Positions 1 to 12,200 of a stretch of 64,000 bases of DNA are shown in pieces. The DNA lies in the NCBI GenBank assembly GCA_003864495.1, contig ML133446.1, positions 124,001 to 188,000 of the forward strand, given 5' to 3'. The position numbers and the translations under genes were made by a program. This DNA comes from Nemopilema nomurai. Its lineage: Eukaryota; Cnidaria; Scyphozoa; Rhizostomeae; Rhizostomatidae. The notes beneath the pieces are model-generated. The model was not told the DNA's origin. It did no database searches and worked only from the letters and a program-made list of their open reading frames with translations. Each line of letters begins with the position of its first letter. Position 1 is the first letter of the stretch.

Positions 1-477
1 GAATTTATACAAAAGTTTGAAGCTTCTTGGTGCCTTGTAATGAATAAAATATTTTAAACAGTAGGCAAATCACTGTGGATGAGGGTTTAAGTTACATTGA
101 AGTTACATTTAAGTGGTAGCATTTTTAGGAAACTAACACACAATCAGAGAATTATTTGCTGTTATTTTGAGGTTTATTGTTAATGAGACCTTTAGAAAAA
201 TGTTAAAGCAATAAACCCAATTCTAAAAAAGCTTTTTAATCCAACTTCTTAGTTGCTTTCTACTTGAAAATGCTTTACTTCAACAATAAGAGTGTACTCA
301 TTTTACATCTAGAGTAGAAGAAGAAAACTATGAGTCATCATGGTGTGGAGATGATTAGTTTATAGATTTAATTGTGCTTTGATGGTGCAGTTGTAAGTAT
401 TGATGCTTCTTTATTTTATTTGAGTTTCTATTACTTGTTGATAAAAAAGCACCCAACCAAAAATTGCATGTGCTTAC
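1..477 (-). other. Intron 3 of the integrin alpha gene (partial)
   Basis: AT-rich sequence after the donor at 477-476. I see no further integrin exon here and nothing else of note. Confidence 0.6.
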
Positions 478-1690
478 AATGACTGCTTGATTATGTCCCA
501 TTGAAATTATTGAAGCACCCATCCACTGTCCCTTTTTTGTCTCATCAGATCGTGGAGCTAAAAGTAAATTGAAGCACTTCAATAAAGAATAAATAATTAT
601 GCATACCTGAAATCAACATTAACATAGCAATTACATTTAAGACAAAGGGCAGGTAAAATACAAATAAAAGAAGGCATCCTATCTAGCATAAACATGAAAA
701 AATGTCATCTTCAGAGACCAATAGTTGTCAGTTTAAGAGGAAAAGCAGTGTAATTCCATTAAAAAACTTACCACTGTCATCAATTGCCATATTGATGCAA
801 GAACCTCCACTAACTGGACACCTGTATACGGCACCATTCTTTTCTGCAGTTCTGATTCCAGTGTTGTTACTCAAGGGTGCCCCTACTAAAGCCCTGTTTT
901 AGAAAAGCAACACCTTCAAATTAAACTTAAAATTTACAATATCACTGCTAAAAAATTTAACTGTTCTAGAAAAAATGTAGTCGAATGATCTTTAATGTGA
1001 ACAATTTCCCCTTGGAGATGACCAAAATCACCATCATCACCAATCATCAAAGTAATACTCAGAAATTAATTTTTGCACTAGCCTCCTTTAATTTTATTTT
1101 AAAGGCACTTAGGAACAGGTCAAAAGTAAACAGTCAGGATTCTAAAGTGCCTTCAGTACTCAATATAACAGTTTTCAATGAAAAGTCTGACACTTGACAT
1201 CCAATATCAATATTGAAATTTTGATAAAATATACTGTTTTTGTCATCAAAGTGTCAACTCATTGCAAATATTGGGCACGAAAAGTTAAACAATATACTAC
1301 AGTTGCGGAAAACAATATATGTTCAAAACTTCGGATAAACAGTTAATTACAACTTGAAGTAGACGGCAAATGTTGATAATGTGAAAGATGTAAACATTGC
1401 CTAGAAGACAGGTCCGACCAACACAAATCACGCCAGACACACTGATGCTCCATAACTATAACAACAGTGTGAAAGCAATGAAAGTCTAAAATAAGAAGAT
1501 TGCACAAAATTGAATCGATCAGAACTTACCAATATGCATTTTCAGCCTTATGAAGGGCTACTGAAAAACCAAAATATTCCCCGCCTGTGCCAGAGAATAC
1601 TTTTTGTGACTTCAAGTCGACATTGAAGCAGTCACTGGTTCTTATAAAAATTCCATACAGAAAGAAGAGCTTTGTAAAAACCGCTTCCAT
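478..1690 (-). CDS. Integrin alpha subunit, 5' part (coding exons 1-3, partial)
   Basis: This encodes the N terminus of an integrin alpha chain, the ligand-binding half of a heterodimeric cell-matrix receptor. Three exons on the minus strand join in phase: 1690-1530 (from ATG), 893-772 and 557-478, with GTAAG-type donors and TTTTAG/AACAG acceptors, giving 121 codons. Residues 1-21 look like a signal peptide. The mature chain begins FNVDL and continues with YFGFSVAL and WALVGAP, the first FG-GAP blade of the beta-propeller. A cysteine pair follows (VYRCPVSGGSC), then the QWMGASI stretch, which in the family precedes a conserved CAHRY-like motif. That motif is not found in the remaining bases, so the gene continues beyond position 1. 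The ligand class (RGD or laminin type) cannot be told from this part. The start is the only ATG in frame ahead of the signal peptide. It faces the Caspr-like gene head to head. Confidence 0.9.
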
Positions 1691-3258
1691 TTTACAAGAA
1701 ACGATAGCTGAAGTACTAAAGTTGTTTTATTCCTGTTTGTGCGTACTGTTTATGCAAACCATTTGGATTAGTATGACAGTTTTCCCTTCTTCCTGGTCAA
1801 AACTGACTCGTGTACGCCTTCAAAGCAATCCCTCGGTTTTCCCGCGTTTGAGGGGATCGTAACTTCCTTTAGACGATCACACCCTGATCAATGTCGCTGA
1901 CGTGTTTTGATATCCAACATTTTTGCGGTCTGGCCTTTAGATTTGCTCAGGGACTCCGGAAGGAGAAAAACACCAGTGGGCAGGGTTTCTAGAAAAGGTG
2001 AAAGTGGAAAAGATCAATGGGTAATCGTCATCTGAATGACATTCATATGTCCTCAGTCGAGGGGGACGTCATAGCTCTTCCTTGAAATACAACATTCGAA
2101 AACAATTTGTGTTACGAGTCAAGGTGCACACCCTACGGACTCATATGCAAGTAGCTTTTTCTTGATTGGATTATACAGCATGCTGGAATTAGCCCGAACA
2201 CAAAACTTTTCGATTTCGTTTGGATGCCAACGCGAAAACTTTATTAATAAAATATCAATGAAATAGCCAAAAGCGAAATAATGATAGCTATAAGAATTGC
2301 GGATCCTGAAAATGTGACATTTTTGTAGTTTGTTACCTCATATTCATACTTTTGCTTAAAATGCGAACTTCCTCTTCGCTAGAAGCGGATGGATGCAGTC
2401 AAGAGCGTACCTAGCGGGGGGGGGGGGTGTAGGGGGTGCATCTTCCCACTTTTAGAAAGTTGTTGGCAATTTCTATGGATGGCCGGTTAATGTTATTGAT
2501 GGTCGGTAGAGGCGTATCTTGACTTTATAAAGCAAATATATACACGCTTTTTTATAAGGAACCTACCACAAGGCCTAGTTCCAAAAGTTCCTTATTGGTA
2601 GACCTCAAGTCATCAGATTTTAGTACCAAACTAGCCCCTAATACCCCGCTGCGCGGGCTTAAAAGTTCCTTAATTTTCACTGCACATCAATAAGTCTTAA
2701 CACTTAATAGAGAGAGGGGCGAGATAGAATATGCGGAAACTACTCAGTAAAGCACTTGAAACACGAATAGCAAACAATCTATGCGAGTATTGACTGCAAA
2801 TAAATGGAACGGGCTTTTAGCTCTTGATGCTTGCAGTTATAAAGATTTTCAAATCGAAAAGTTCCTTAGGGATTTCGTTTTTAGTAGTATAAGTTCTTTA
2901 TATATTTCAGCCTTCTACATGTAGGTCCCTTATAAAGTTCCTTAAAAAAGCGTGTCAAGGACGATTTGTGGCAGAAAACATTGGGGTAGCATGCGGAAGT
3001 ATCTTATTTGCTCGTAATTAACAAAATAATACTGATAAAACATATAAGTTTTATTTTGGTCGATGAATTCAACCGTTTACGCCCCTTTACCACAAATTGT
3101 CAAGGTACGTCTCTAGATACAGTTTTGCTGCAGAGACTAGGTAGTGTTGACGTCTCGTCTGATTTCTGTTTATTTTGGTGTAGGGGATTGGAACCCACTG
3201 GGATCGTGACCGTCACGAACAGTGGTCTCGAGGGGTTGGGTGTCAAGTGTGATCCAAA
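1691..3258. promoter_or_regulatory. Shared 5' intergenic region between divergent integrin and Caspr-like genes
   Basis: About 1.57 kb separates the two start codons, which point away from each other, so both promoters should lie here or in unseen 5' UTR exons upstream. The region contains a run of G residues near 2410 and a 415 bp MITE at 2541-2955. I see no clear TATA box or initiator that I would defend. Confidence 0.5.
2541..2955 (+). mobile_element. MITE copy 1 (TA-flanked, TIR ACACGCTTTTTTATAAGG)
   Basis: This copy begins TACACGCTTTTTTATAAGG and ends in the inverted AAAAAAGCGTGT. The interior shares long blocks with the copies at 27917-28240 and 28772-29072 (AAGGCCTAGTT, TTTTAGTACCAAA, TTTCACTGCACATC, TAGTAGTATAAG). 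It is about 100 bp longer than copy 3 because of extra sequence after the CACTGCACATC block. The right TA duplication has decayed to TC. It has no coding capacity. A TA target site suggests mobilisation by a Tc1/mariner-like transposase, but that is inference. Confidence 0.85.
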
Positions 3259-6200
3259 ATGGCGCGGAAGAGTGGCTGGACACTCCTTTTAGCTTTTGTG
3301 TACACAATTTCTCACATCGTATTTTGTGGTAAGCCGAGTTCATAAGTTCTATAATTTGTAACGTATCACAAGACGTATCTATCAATTGCATTTCATTGTT
3401 GAGGAGCAAATGTCTGTAAGGTTTCTGCTTTTAGGCCCTTTATGCCGAACTACTTGTATGACTGTTTTCAAGCGCATGCCGATGTTTTGATTACTTCTTT
3501 GTGCTTGAAATTCTAGACCTTTGATTATTATATACTTTGCGTATCTACAAATGTGTTTTTGGATTGAAAGTTCGGTGAAATCAACGTTGATTTGGAAGAT
3601 CGGTGTAACTTTTTGTTTGGAGCAATAGTTTCTTTATTTTGCAGATATCTCAGATGTACGCACACACTAGGTGCAATTTATTCAATTATATTTCCTTTCG
3701 TTTTTTGTCAAATTTTTTGTCAATATTTACTTCAGCAATCTGATAGCTTAATCACATTCCTATTGAATTGTAAAAGCCACTTCTACCAATTTCTATTTCA
3801 ATATCCTCACAAGACAGCTACTTCTGTCTTGGTTTCTTTTGAAATTGTTTGTGATCAATTCATCTTTTTGATATTTTAACCATTTACATGGTTATGGGTC
3901 CTAGAATTGAAAAATTAAATGAAGGCATCCAATCAAATCATGATGCCCAAAACCTATTAAAGTTAAGATAACTTCATAGCTTCATAGATAGCTTAATGCA
4001 ACTAAAGTTAAGATGTATAGCATTAAAGCATTTACTTTTGATACTATTTATCATTTTTCCCTTTGAAGATGTCACTGAGTCTTTCAGATATGTCTTGAAC
4101 CAGATACATATAATTTATTTTCTTATCTTGATCACACCACTGTGTATACAGTCCTCTGTAGTCATTAATAATGCATCATTTTAGAATGAAGTCATTCAAT
4201 AAAATATGCAGTGAAATACCTGTTGATGAAAAGATCTTGTCATGTCTCAAACTCTGATTGATCCAACCTGCAGTGTAGATGAAGAATTTAATTAAAAGGG
4301 ACTTCTTTCTAACTTTGTTTTTCAAACTATTTTTTTATCATACAGAATCAGTCTGTACACAAAATGAGTAGAGCAAGTATTGTTGAGTATGCATGTCAAG
4401 TGTCTAATGCAAATATGTTGGGCAGATCTGCGACATGCTAAGCACCATTTGAAAATACTTACATAGTCACCAGAGGATTCTCATAAACCTTCCAACATGA
4501 AATGATTGGAAAGTTCCTCACATTATTGCATGTTGATTATTCAGATAGTCTTTCCCAATCACAGGAAGTATTTTTTCTCACACTATCAAGTCCTTAATTT
4601 AGGTTGAAAAAATTTGAGAAATCTCACAGTAAAGATGGAAGAAATGCTTTGTGTATTATACCCTTTTCTAATGGTTTGACTCAATAATTGGTTCTGAAAT
4701 CTTTGTTAACACAAAATACAACAGCAAAAGTTTGGAGTTGAAAAAAATTGTCTGTAATTATATATAATTAACAGAAAAGTAAATTAGTATTTTAAGCAAA
4801 TGCTAAAATTTCTCAGTAATTATGCATTAGGCATTGAAAAGCAAACATTAGCACAGAGAGAAGTAAGTTAGCTATATAGAGGCATCTATATGTAGTAAAG
4901 TTCAATTTTGTTATTTTCATTTGGACAAACAATATTGTTTTAATAGGACAGGGGGTGAGAATTTTATACCACTAAGTGGAAGAAGTGTTCTAGTACTAAA
5001 AGACCACATTCATCATTTCATATCATTTTGTTGAACTATTACCTTTGCAATCTCTCAAGGTCTAATGTTTTTCTTCTTACAGATGTGGTTGTTGACCAAG
5101 GTGGCTATGTAAGCTATACCCAAAAGGAAACTACAAACCCATTAACCAGGTTCCAAATTCAGTTTAGGACTATGGATAGCACAGGAATGCTTTTCCATGC
5201 CAAAGGTGGTTCAGACTTCATAACACTGGAGCTGGCAGGTGGAAAACTAAGGCAAGCATGTTACATTTACTCTTTAATATATCCATTTTTTAACTATTGA
5301 AGATTTCTTTCTGGTTTATTTATCTCAATCTCACTCCTTTTCATGAGCAAAATTACGCGTGTGTGGCAAATCGCACATGTAAACTTGCGCATGCGATCAC
5401 ACTTGTAAGAAAATTTGAAGTGCCAACCTGATGAAATTGGTAATAGGAGCAAGAAAGGCAAAAGCCACTTGAATAGGTGCAAGAGCAAAACTAAACTCAA
5501 ATCAATGCATAACAGATTACAGTTCCTTGTCAGAAATACTCAGGCTATTGTCAGAATCGTATTCCCCTTCATCCTCAGAAAATATGTCAGCGGTCTCCAC
5601 AGAGTCATCATCATTTTCTTCCAACTGGATGATTCGCATTTTTGTGATAGTTCTCATGTTTTTGTTTCTCTTTGTTTCATCATATAAATTTCGACAGCCC
5701 TCTCGAAAACTTCTTCTTTTTCTCTTGCTGACCAATTTTGGCATTTCTGGCAATTTTAAGAATCGGTTCCATTCTTTTTTGTTCCACGGAAAGCCTTCTA
5801 ACAGAAAGTATATTTTTGAGCCTTTAATTACCTGATACTTGGTGACAACATTAGTTCCACCAATTAAAACTTTTGCTGATCCCTATACGGGTCATTCCAT
5901 GCCAAGTGGACTAGGGGTCCCACATGCACCATCTCAGATTTGCATGAAAATTTGTGTCAATGTTCATATATGTAAGATAGAAGCATCCTGGAAATTTCAG
6001 CTTGATTTCTTCTACCATCCCAAAGATGTGCTTCTTCAAAGTCTCCAGCTTTGGCCCTGATGCGGAATTCTGGGAGATGGAAACATTTATTTTGCAAACT
6101 TTGAGGTCCTATATTTCCTGACCCAATTTTGATAGCCTCTTCAAAATTGATACTCTGGAGCATATTTTGGAGCAGTGTCAGAAAAAAGTTATTAAAAAAA

Positions 6201-9200
6201 TCATTCTTCAATACTTGGCCCATAATGGCAGCCTAAAATTGCCAAAAATTTTCTTCTGGAAGTGAAAAATTCAAATTTTGAAGGGCCAGGGCTTAAATTC
6301 AGACTATCTAGATATAACAAAGCTTATTTTATGTACATCTTTGTAAAGTAAACTACAATTTTTGAGGAAATCAGAAGGTAGAAAGTATTATTTGAGAAAT
6401 TATGTGGCTTTTAAATTGGTTCCGGACCAAAATTTGAAAAAATTTGGTCCTGTTTGAGCCCCCAGAAAACTATGATGGAATTTGCTGTGATGGTTGAAAT
6501 TCTTTCCACACATGATGATAACTATGATTCAATGGAATCAGCAATAAAAAAAATGGGGACTCGGTGGGAAGTTGGAATTTTAGGTAATTGAAAAAGTGCT
6601 GAAATCAGCAAAAATTTGTAATTGAAAAAATAACATTAGTTCGTATCATTGGTGCGGAACAATATCAAAATCCAAATATGTCAGTGTTGAGAGACTAATG
6701 TATAATAAGGATGTCAATTTGAGAGATAAACCTCCCACAAATTGATAATTTGTCCTGTACAAGGATGGCAAAATTCACAGACTTTGTAACAAATTGACAC
6801 AACCTTGTTTTTGGCAAAGGTTTCTAGTCATTCTTTTAAGCTAACTATTTAAAATGATACAAAAATATTTCAATCAATGTGAGACATGCAAAGACAGAGA
6901 AAATTAAACAACTTTAATAATTCAATAGGCTAAACAATAATTTCATTAAACAGCATGCCACTGCATCTCTCAGGTACTTACAAACTACTCATTTTCATAA
7001 AATTTTCAAGCAGGTTCAAAATCTCTCTTTGCTCTGTGCTTGATATCTGGTAGCATCTACCTGCAGAAGTTTCACTTTCAGTGAAATTACTTTGCACAGA
7101 ATATGCGCTACTGGAACCCAGCAGATGTCCTTCTTCTGCGGCCAAGTGAAAGCTTCAGAGAGGACAGATCGTGTCATGAATAAAGTCTGAGAGATTGGGT
7201 GATACACACAGTGATGAAACAGAAACACTTGAAAAGAGCTCATCAAATAAAACTATTTTCATTTTCAAATTTGTACTCCTGAGAAAATGCATCAATGGTG
7301 TGAAGACAATATTAATGGCATCAAGTTCTTTTTCATGAAAAAAAATGCAGTGGAATCTCATTGCTCTTCATTTCAATTGGAGGCACGATATGCCAACTGT
7401 GCAACGATACCTGGAACCCGAAATCATCACAGTTTTGTACCACAGTCACTTACAAATTTGAAAATGAAAATAGTTTTATTTGATGAGCTCTTTTCAAGTG
7501 TTTCTGTTTCATCACTGTGTGTATCACCCAATCTCTCAGACTTTATTCATGACACGATCTGTCCTCTCTGAAGCTTTCACTTGGCCGCAGAAGAAGGACA
7601 TCTGCTGGGTTCCAGTAGCGCATATTCTGTGCAAAGTAATTTCACTGAAAGTGAAACTTCTGCAGGTAGATGCTACCAGATATCAAGCACAGAGCAAAGA
7701 GAGATTTTGAACCTGCTTGAAAATTTTATGAAAATGAGTAGTTTGTAAGTACCTGAGAGATGCAGTGGCATGCTGTTTAATGAAATTATTGTTTAGCCTA
7801 TTGAATTATTAAAGTTGTTTAATTTTCTCTGTCTTTGCATGTCTCACATTGATTGAAATATTTTTGTATCATTTTAAATAGTTAGCTTAAAAGAATGACT
7901 AGAAACCTTTGCCAAAAACAAGGTTGTGTCAATTTGTTACAAAGTCTGTGAATTTTGCCATCCTTGTACCGGACAAATTATCAATTTGTGGGAGGTTTAT
8001 CTCTCAAATTGACATCCTTATTATACATTAGTCTCTCAACACTGACATATTTGGATTTTGATATTGTTCCGCACCAATGATAAGAACTAATGTTATTTTT
8101 TCAATTACAAATTTTTGCTGATTTCAGCACTTTTTCAATTACCTAAAATTCCAACTTCCCACCGAGTCCCCATTTTTTTTATTGCTGATTCCATTGAATC
8201 ATAGTTATCATCATGTGTGGAAAGAATTTCAACCATCACAGCAAATTCCATCATAGTTTTCTGGGGGCTCAAACAGGACCAAATTTTTTCAAATTTTGGT
8301 CCGGAACCAATTTAAAAGCCACATAATTTCTCAAATAATACTTTCTACCTTCTGATTTCCTCAAAAATTGTAGTTTACTTTACAAAGATGTACATAAAAT
8401 AAGCTTTGTTATATCTAGATAGTCTGAATTTAAGCCCTGGCCCTTCAAAATTTGAATTTTTCACTTCCAGAAGAAAATTTTTGGCAATTTTAGGCTGCCA
8501 TTATGGGCCAAGTATTGAAGAATGATTTTTTTAATAACTTTTTTCTGACACTGCTCCAAAATATGCTCCAGAGTATCAATTTTGAAGAGGCTATCAAAAT
8601 TGGGTCAGGAAATATAGGACCTCAAAGTTTGCAAAATAAATGTTTCCATCTCCCAGAATTCCGCATCAGGGCCAAAGCTGGAGACTTTGAAGAAGCACAT
8701 CTTTGGGACGGTATAAGATATCAAGCTGAAATTTTCAGGATGCTTCTATCTTACATATATGAACATTGACACAAATTTGCATGACAATCTGAGATGGTGC
8801 ATGTGGGACCACTTCAAAAATTGGTCCATTTGGCATGGAATGACCCATACGCTTCCTTTCAAGTTGGATCGGCAAGGATAGTTTCTTTGTGCTTGGCACA
8901 TAGCTTGCACCAAATAAAATTCACAAACGTTTATCCATTTTCTGTACTGTTTTGTAACCAGTTATCTCCGGCTTGCCATACTTTTAAAAAGTAGAGAACT
9001 CAATTTTGCAAGAAAAAGCGGAACTAGTTTTTGCATACTTAAAGTACTTTTGCGTCCAACACTCCTCAGAGTATGCAAACATCTGTAAATAACCAAAAGC
9101 TGGCAGAATAAATAGCCAGTTTGGAAAAATTATATTGTGGTCTAAAGTGCTAACCAAGTAACAAGGGAAAAGGGTAAACAATCATTAGACTACAGGAAAT

Positions 9201-12200
9201 TGATGTTAACAGAAAACTGCAAAAGCACCTGTTTGCGCGTGTGGTGAAAAGCAAGGCAATTTAACTTAAGCGTGTGCTGGCGTGTGCGACCACGCGCCCT
9301 TAATGAAAAGGACTGCAATCTGGTTCTTTGTTTGCACATTCTTGATAATAAAGATGTTTATTGCAAAGCTTGTTTACAAATTACTGACTTAATTATAAAT
9401 ATCTGCTTTAGCATAATGCAGAGTTAAGTAATTTTTTTATTTAAGAATGTCAATTATTTCTCTCTCCATTTTTGTTAGGTATGCTGCTGACTTTGGTAGA
9501 ACATATGATAGTTATGGTGAAGTCTCTTCTGGGTTTCATGAGCTGTTTGTTGGGCAAGGATTATCAGACAATCAATGGCACAATGTTGTCCTGATTCACA
9601 ATGAGAAAAAGCAAAGAGTGCTCATTAGTATAGACAATCTAAAAGAATCAGAATTCAATGGAAGTAGAAGTTTGGCCCCTGGGTCTGTGAAATTCAGTTT
9701 AGAGTATGTTCATATAGGAGGAATGAAGTTTAACCAAAAAATGTCTTCAAAGGAAAGCTTGTCAGGAAGAGGATTGAAAGCATGTTTCAGGAACTCTACC
9801 ATCAACAATGAGAGTATTCTAGATGGGGATCATGTCTCACTGATAAATGCAGCAAGAGGGCCATGCCCCTTGGAACCCTATTTCAATTCTGTTGATTTCC
9901 CAATGAATGGGTCAAGTGTGTCATACAATTTTACCAATGCAGATATAGCAGTGCAGTTTGGGTTCAGAACCATTTTTGTTAATCAAAAGCTATTTTATAC
10001 ATCACATGAAAGCCCCTATGATCCACACCTGAACTTGAAAATGGATGAAAATGGAAAAGTCAATATTGCATATGGAAGCATTCATCTAAAGTCTACTGTT
10101 GCAAATTTGAATGATGGTCTCTGGCACCAAGTTAAACTGTCACTTTCTTCATCTTTGCTTCTTGAGCTTAAAGTAGACAATCAAGTCTCAAGCGGTGTAG
10201 TAAAGCAGGCATTGGCAGTCAAAGATAAGGTATACTTTGGGTCCGATTTTGCTGGCTGTATGAAAAATATCATGGTTAATGGCAAGAAGCTGGAGTATTC
10301 TGACTTTAATGAATACAATGAAGAACAGCCAATAACAGACCTCTTGGGTTCTTTAGGCCCTACATTTGGCACATGCTCATTGAAAGAGCTGTGCACCCCA
10401 AACCCCTGTCTACATGGTGGAAGGTGTCAGCAAAGTACAGCAGCATCGTTTTCGTGTAACTGCTCACACACTGGCTATCTAGGAAGCGTCTGTAACAAGC
10501 GTAAGTTTGAAACAATTTTATGTTATCATTTTTTAGATTGTAGACACAATTTTCGATGCCTGACCAAGCATTCCTATCAGCTCTTTTACTAAATTTTTTT
10601 TGTTAGTAACTCGAAGTAGGTTTGATCAGGATACCTAGTTTTTTGACCTGGAAAGTGGACAAATAGCATTAAGGCTAGAGTTCATTTTATGTTAATGTAC
10701 CTATTCTCTTGAAAGGCTATTTTTAGTGTTGTTTCCAGCTTGTTAATCAGCATGCCTTTCGTTTCAGCTCGCTATGGCAGGTCCTGTGCAGCACTTAAAG
10801 CAGAGGCTAAAGGCATCGTAACCAGTGGTGAGAAGAAAATCGACATGGATGGAGGAGGGCCACTTCCCACAGCAACGGTTGACTGCATTTATGATGGTGA
10901 AAAAGTCACAACAAAAGTGAATACAAAACTTGCTAGTGACTTGAAGCTAGAAAACCGTTTTGGCATGAAAACCGTAATGGTCCCATACAATGCAGATCGT
11001 AGGAGTTTGTTCTCTCTGACCAAAGAGAGCCTTAACTGTCACCAACATGTAAAATATGTCTGTACGAAGTCCAGCTTGTATAACTCGCCAAAGGGACAGA
11101 TAATGGTGAATATTTTCATTGTTTTTCTTGGATTTTCACTTAATCTTTCTGCGTTGTATTTTTGTTGTGTCTGTTCTAATTCTGTTATGGTGGTACTTCT
11201 CACGATCCTCCATGTTCTGGTCTTGACATTGTGACTTCTGCATACAGGTGCGCTGGTTGGGCGCAAAGGACTACTATCATTACTACTGGGGAGACTCTAA
11301 AGGGAAAACCAATCATTGTCGCTGCGGCGTTTACGGAAACTGCACTGATACATCCAAGTACTGCAATTGCGATGTCCGCTCAGACAAAGAGGCTACAGAC
11401 GAAGGTTTTCTTATCAACAAAAAACATTTGCCGATGAAGAGGATTGAGTTTCTTGACGTCAATAGTGATCATGGGTCAAAAGGTCGCTTCACACTTGGCC
11501 CTTTGACCTGTATTGGCGATGGTATGGTTTTTGTGATTATTCCTAAAACTGATTGTTTGTCTTTGAGCTATGTTCACATCTAAAATTTATTCCTATTGAT
11601 TGGTATGTTCCAAACAGACTCGTTGGCTTTATCGAACAAGCGTTCCGTAAATGCTAATCAAGCCGAAGGATTTTAGGCCGCTGTATGCCATGGGCCTAGC
11701 TGCCTTTGTTCAGATTGAGACAGTTCTTGTAGACTATGAAAGTGCAAGTAAAGCAGTGTAAGAAAATAGTTAAAATGACGAAACTGAGTGATTCCAAGGC
11801 CCCTGACGGCGTAGCTGCTTTGTGTGTTTTGAGATAGTTGTTTGATTTGCTGCTTACACGATTTTTATCTTGTCCTACCGTCCCACCTCAATATATACAG
11901 TAAAAATAAATATAGCCTTCGCTGGCTTTAATAATTTTTCAAGACTAACAAGGATTTCTCTCTGAAGTATGTTGGCATTTCAACAGCAGGAATGCTGTGT
12001 ATATTTCTCATCATTACTGCCTTTGGTATACTAAACGGATGGCTCTAAACCTCTTCTCTGAGTTTCCTACCAGAAGCGATCTTCAAACAGTTGCCTGATG
12101 AATCCCCGTTACCATTGACTATCACCGCTTTTGATTTTCCCACAGCATCGAAGGATAACGCGGTATCGTTCCGGGATTCAATGGCATTCTTGCGCGTAGA

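Larger units (their letters stand above)
5252..9478 (+). other. Intron 2 of the Caspr-like gene, GC-AG type
   Basis: Exon 2 ends CTAAG and the next bases are GCAAGC, so the donor is GC rather than GT. The acceptor is TTTTTGTTAG. The join restores an Arg codon (AG plus G) and the laminin G strand GGKLRYAADFG, and no nearby GT donor keeps the frame. The intron is 4.2 kb and almost all of it is a transposon-like insertion. Confidence 0.8.

Noticed and set aside
7016..7710. Two identical 76-codon ORFs on opposite strands, and the 88-codon pair at 5957-6223 / 8503-8769
   Set aside because: They mirror each other because of the inverted repeat. No known domain, and no splice or start context supports translation.
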